Origin: Candidatus Microgenomates bacterium
GTDB taxonomy: Bacteria > Patescibacteriota > Microgenomatia > UBA1406 > GWC2-37-13
NCBI GenBank assembly: GCA_016178125.1
Contig: JACOTV010000003.1
Span: 1-6,598, forward strand
Length of the DNA: 6,598 nucleotides
Direction: 5' to 3'
This document shows positions 4,487 through 6,598 of the stretch, one piece after another; the stretch's first letter is position 1, and every line of letters begins with the position of its first letter. The position numbers were made by a program, and so were the translations under genes. Under the pieces are notes generated by a model. That model saw only the letters and a list, made by a program, of their open reading frames with translations, did not search any database and had not been told where the DNA came from.

Positions 4487-5161
4487 TAGGTATCGATACG
4501 CAGCAATTTTAAGAACCGGGAGATTCCCCAATCGATAATTCAGATCACCAATTGGGTGCACCGTGTTAAAGAGCGGTGTCGGTAAGAGCCCCATGCCGGT
4601 CACCGATACATTCTTAAATCCATGTTTTTTGCAAAGCGCCACCAGGTTTCCCAAACGACATTGAAGCATCCCCCGCTCAACAGACCAGCTCGACGCAAAC
4701 GGCAAATACAAATACCATGCTAAGTTGTAAGCCGAAGGCGCTGAAAACACAATTCTCCCTCCTTTTTTCAAGCTGGCATACATCTTAGGAAGTTCACGAT
4801 CAATTTCCACGTGGTGCAGCACATCGGCCCCGATTATTGCATCAAACGTTTCCCGACGGGGAAGTTCGCTCGCGGTCGATAAGCCGCTAAGATGTAACTG
4901 TTTTGCAACGGCTTTGAGGTTTGCAAGCGATTGATTACTAATATCGATCGCGGTGACGTTATATCCGTTTTGAAGAGACGGAATAGTCATACGCCCACTC
5001 CCCGCTCCGTAATCGGCGATACTCCCCGACTTTGGAAGGTGGCGCCGCAAATAGTCGTACTCAACGATGCAGTGATATGGCGGATGTAAAATCAGTTCGG
5101 GATTATACTGATGCTCGCCGTGATCAAAAAACGCGCTTTGGATATCTTTTACTATTTTCAT
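4469..5161 (-). CDS. Class I SAM-dependent methyltransferase (230 aa)
   Basis: Rossmann-type methyltransferase of the Methyltransf_11/UbiG-like kind. Motif I is SIADYGAGSGR at residues 47-57. The acidic end of strand two is NVTAIDIS, with Asp73, for the ribose hydroxyls. Motif III/IV is FDAIIGADVLHHV at 106-118, followed by LKKGGRIVFSAPS at 131-143. An N-terminal helix with HPPYHCIVEYDYL precedes the core, and the C-terminal part (NLAWYLYLPFA, LNYRLGNLPVLKIAAYRYL) is aromatic and may lie at the membrane. The substrate is not evident. Lying ten bases behind a GT-C glycosyltransferase and opposite a GT4 enzyme, it may methylate a glycan or lipid-linked sugar, though a small-lipid substrate is equally possible. 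The ATG at 5161 is preferred over the longer in-frame start at 5341, which would extend 170 bases into the upstream gene with unrelated low-quality sequence. There is no strong Shine-Dalgarno site; translation is probably coupled. Confidence 0.9.
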   Translation of the reverse strand: MKIVKDIQSAFFDHGEHQYNPELILHPPYHCIVEYDYLRRHLPKSGSIADYGAGSGRMTIPSLQNGYNVTAIDISNQSLANLKAVAKQLHLSGLSTASELPRRETFDAIIGADVLHHVEIDRELPKMYASLKKGGRIVFSAPSAYNLAWYLYLPFASSWSVERGMLQCRLGNLVALCKKHGFKNVSVTGMGLLPTPLFNTVHPIGDLNYRLGNLPVLKIAAYRYLLSAQK

Positions 5162-5171
5162 AAGAAGTACT

Positions 5172-6598
5172 TTACCGCATTCGCTGGAATATATACACCT
5201 CAGGGTGGTCGTACACGGTGAACGTTTCGTCGGCGCCGTTGTCGGGGATCTCAAGCGGAATTCCCAAATACCTAAACGAGGGAAACGACGTAAAGTGTCC
5301 GTACAGCTTAAAGCGTGTGTTACGACCGGCAAAAAGATCACGGTAGAACCGGCTCATAATCGGATACTTATCGGGCGCATTCATAATGCTGCGCCACGCA
5401 CGGTTTGAGGACATAATGTAATAATCCGACTGCTCAAGGGTGCCATATAACTGATTCCATTTATTCGGGTCCGTATCAGGCGCAAACACCGGCATTTCGG
5501 TGATTGTGTAGAGTTGTTGGACGCGCTGCCCGTCGAGGGTAATAGGCAGCGCGTCATCCCAGTGCTCGACTGCAATACGGCTTCCCGAGGGGATATGAGT
5601 ATATATCCATTCAGACGCCGCAATGCGCGAATGAGGCATCACATAAATACTCAGAAACGCCGCCGGCCAAAACAATAACAACGGCACAGCAAGGTACTTC
5701 CAGCGCTTTGCGATGTCTCCTAAATACACGATCGCAACCGCTGCAAGAATCGCAAAATACGGGATGACAATGTTAAAGTACCGTACAGGTTGGGTCATCT
5801 GCACCGATTGATACATAAAAAACGCGACCGAAAACAAGGTAAAAACCCATAGCACATAGTTCTTTTTTCGAAATGTCAGTATGCCACCCACGATTGTTAA
5901 GAGCATCGCCACCGGACCATACGCGTACATAAATAGGTTAACCAGCGAGTAAATAATAGGCTGTGTATGACTCCATTGAATAATGGGAGGGAAAAAGCTC
6001 GTCGGGTCTTCATAGCTTTTTAATTCGATGAGATTTTTAATATACAGAGAGCTGATTTGTACGTTAAATATATTTCCTGTTTCGAACATGTAGGGGTTCG
6101 CAATCCTCAACGTAAAATATGCAACAACCGCCCATATGCCAACTGCCGGAAACAATAGTTTCCATTTGTACTTTTTATGAAACGTTGCGACTGCGAGGAG
6201 AAATATAAAGGGAATCATATACACGGCAGTTATTTTCGACGAAAGCGCGAGCCCCCAAAAGAATGCGCTTACCCCACTGTATAAAAACACCTTCCACGCC
6301 TCTTCTTTCTTATCGCGATGCATAAACAACACCCGTAAAATAAAATACACACTCATCAGACTGAACGTATTTAAGAATGTGTCGACCGCAAAAAAGTGCG
6401 AAAGCTGGATGGGCAATACCGCAGTCGCATAGACAAACGCGGCCCAGTATTTAAACGACTCGTGTTTGAGTTTGTAGTAGTGCTCAAGAAGAGCCGCAAT
6501 CTTGTAAACAAAAACGACAGCAACAATATCGACCACCCCCGAAAGCATTCGCCCCTGAAGAGTATATAGCGCATAGGTGTCGGCTCCCCCCAATACTG
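5172..6598 (-). CDS. GT-C/GT39-like membrane glycosyltransferase, N-terminus outside the window (474 residues visible)
   Basis: The frame enters from the right edge, already coding (a Val codon precedes the first possible TTG at 6593, so 6593 is not the true start). About nine to ten hydrophobic spans occupy the first 320 visible residues. VLPIQLSHFFAVDTF matches the 'Q-x-SHF-x-x-D' stretch seen in PMT/GT39-type enzymes. After the last span a soluble, presumably extracytoplasmic domain of about 150 residues follows. It holds RIAVEHWDDALP, SDYYIMSSNRAWRSI and RFYRDLFAG, and ends DETFTVYDHPEVYIFQR, a pattern familiar from large CPR, Chloroflexi and archaeal GT-C-like proteins. Such enzymes use polyprenyl-phosphate sugars to glycosylate lipids or proteins outside the membrane. 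The catalytic Asp/Glu of the first external loop lies beyond the window, so activity cannot be judged. It is upstream of, and probably co-transcribed with, the methyltransferase gene. It contains the inverted repeat at 5520-5555. Confidence 0.88.
   Translation of the reverse strand, partial: VLGGADTYALYTLQGRMLSGVVDIVAVVFVYKIAALLEHYYKLKHESFKYWAAFVYATAVLPIQLSHFFAVDTFLNTFSLMSVYFILRVLFMHRDKKEEAWKVFLYSGVSAFFWGLALSSKITAVYMIPFIFLLAVATFHKKYKWKLLFPAVGIWAVVAYFTLRIANPYMFETGNIFNVQISSLYIKNLIELKSYEDPTSFFPPIIQWSHTQPIIYSLVNLFMYAYGPVAMLLTIVGGILTFRKKNYVLWVFTLFSVAFFMYQSVQMTQPVRYFNIVIPYFAILAAVAIVYLGDIAKRWKYLAVPLLLFWPAAFLSIYVMPHSRIAASEWIYTHIPSGSRIAVEHWDDALPITLDGQRVQQLYTITEMPVFAPDTDPNKWNQLYGTLEQSDYYIMSSNRAWRSIMNAPDKYPIMSRFYRDLFAGRNTRFKLYGHFTSFPSFRYLGIPLEIPDNGADETFTVYDHPEVYIFQRMR
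5520..5555. repeat. Perfect 11-bp inverted repeat within the GT-C gene
   Basis: GACGCGCTGCC (5520-5530) is the exact reverse complement of GGCAGCGCGTC (5545-5555), separated by 14 bases. It lies in codons for the external domain (around DDALPITLDGQRVQQ). The stem is very GC-rich and would form a stable RNA hairpin; no U-tract follows on either strand, so a terminator is unlikely. Confidence 0.8.

Noticed and set aside
5162..5341. N-terminal extension of the methyltransferase to an upstream start at 5341.
   Set aside because: The extra 60 residues are a frame-shifted reading of the end of the GT-C gene and do not resemble methyltransferase sequence; the ATG at 5161 gives a normal length.
1..6598. 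Alternative genetic code (UGA as glycine) for the whole segment.
   Set aside because: Genes use GGN for conserved glycines and have no internal TGA apart from the GT4 case. TGA also ends the TPR and LCP-like genes, with no protein-like sequence following.

Overview
The window looks like a chromosomal segment from a Patescibacteria/CPR-type bacterium, probably of the Parcubacteria side. This is an inference from gene content and protein style, not from a marker gene. The signs are short compact genes with tiny intergenic gaps, mid-range GC, a TPR protein with a C-terminal small beta-type domain, a degenerate LCP/LytR-like envelope protein, a short DksA/TraR protein, an Lgt-like membrane protein without the usual catalytic residues, and GT-C/GT4 glycosyltransferases. 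UGA behaves as a stop here: conserved glycines use GGN codons and most genes have no internal TGA. The one apparent exception is discussed below.

Layout: positions 1-299 (minus) are the N-terminal part of a YebC/TACO1-family protein. It is divergent, across 65 bases, from a TPR protein (365-1186, plus). A minus-strand run reads leftward from 3318: Lgt-like membrane protein, DksA/TraR zinc-finger protein, LCP/LytR-like anchored protein, and a 60-residue single-span membrane peptide. These are overlapping or nearly so, and the last one converges on and overlaps the TPR gene. A GT4 glycosyltransferase (3368-4390, plus) diverges from this run across only 49 bases. It converges on a minus-strand pair made of a multi-span GT-C-type glycosyltransferase (cut by the right edge) and a class I SAM methyltransferase.

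The right half is plausibly a surface-glycan module: a cytosolic GT4 enzyme, a polyprenyl-phosphate-sugar-dependent membrane transferase and a small methyltransferase. The middle operon combines envelope proteins with a small RNA-polymerase-binding type regulator. No tRNA, rRNA, CRISPR array, insertion sequence or convincing intrinsic terminator was seen, and there is no gene-free stretch above about 130 bases.

Most notable observations: (1) the GT4 frame is interrupted by TGA at 4388-4390, yet the same frame continues for 31 family-typical C-terminal residues to tandem TAG stops. (2) Just upstream, inside the coding sequence, lies a 79-base nested palindrome with a perfect 15-bp outer stem. 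(3) Four genes have a -10-like hexamer ending only 7-9 bases before the start codon, the layout expected for leaderless mRNAs. (4) The Lgt-fold and LCP-fold proteins both appear to have lost key catalytic residues. I found no clear evidence of a wholly new multi-gene system.
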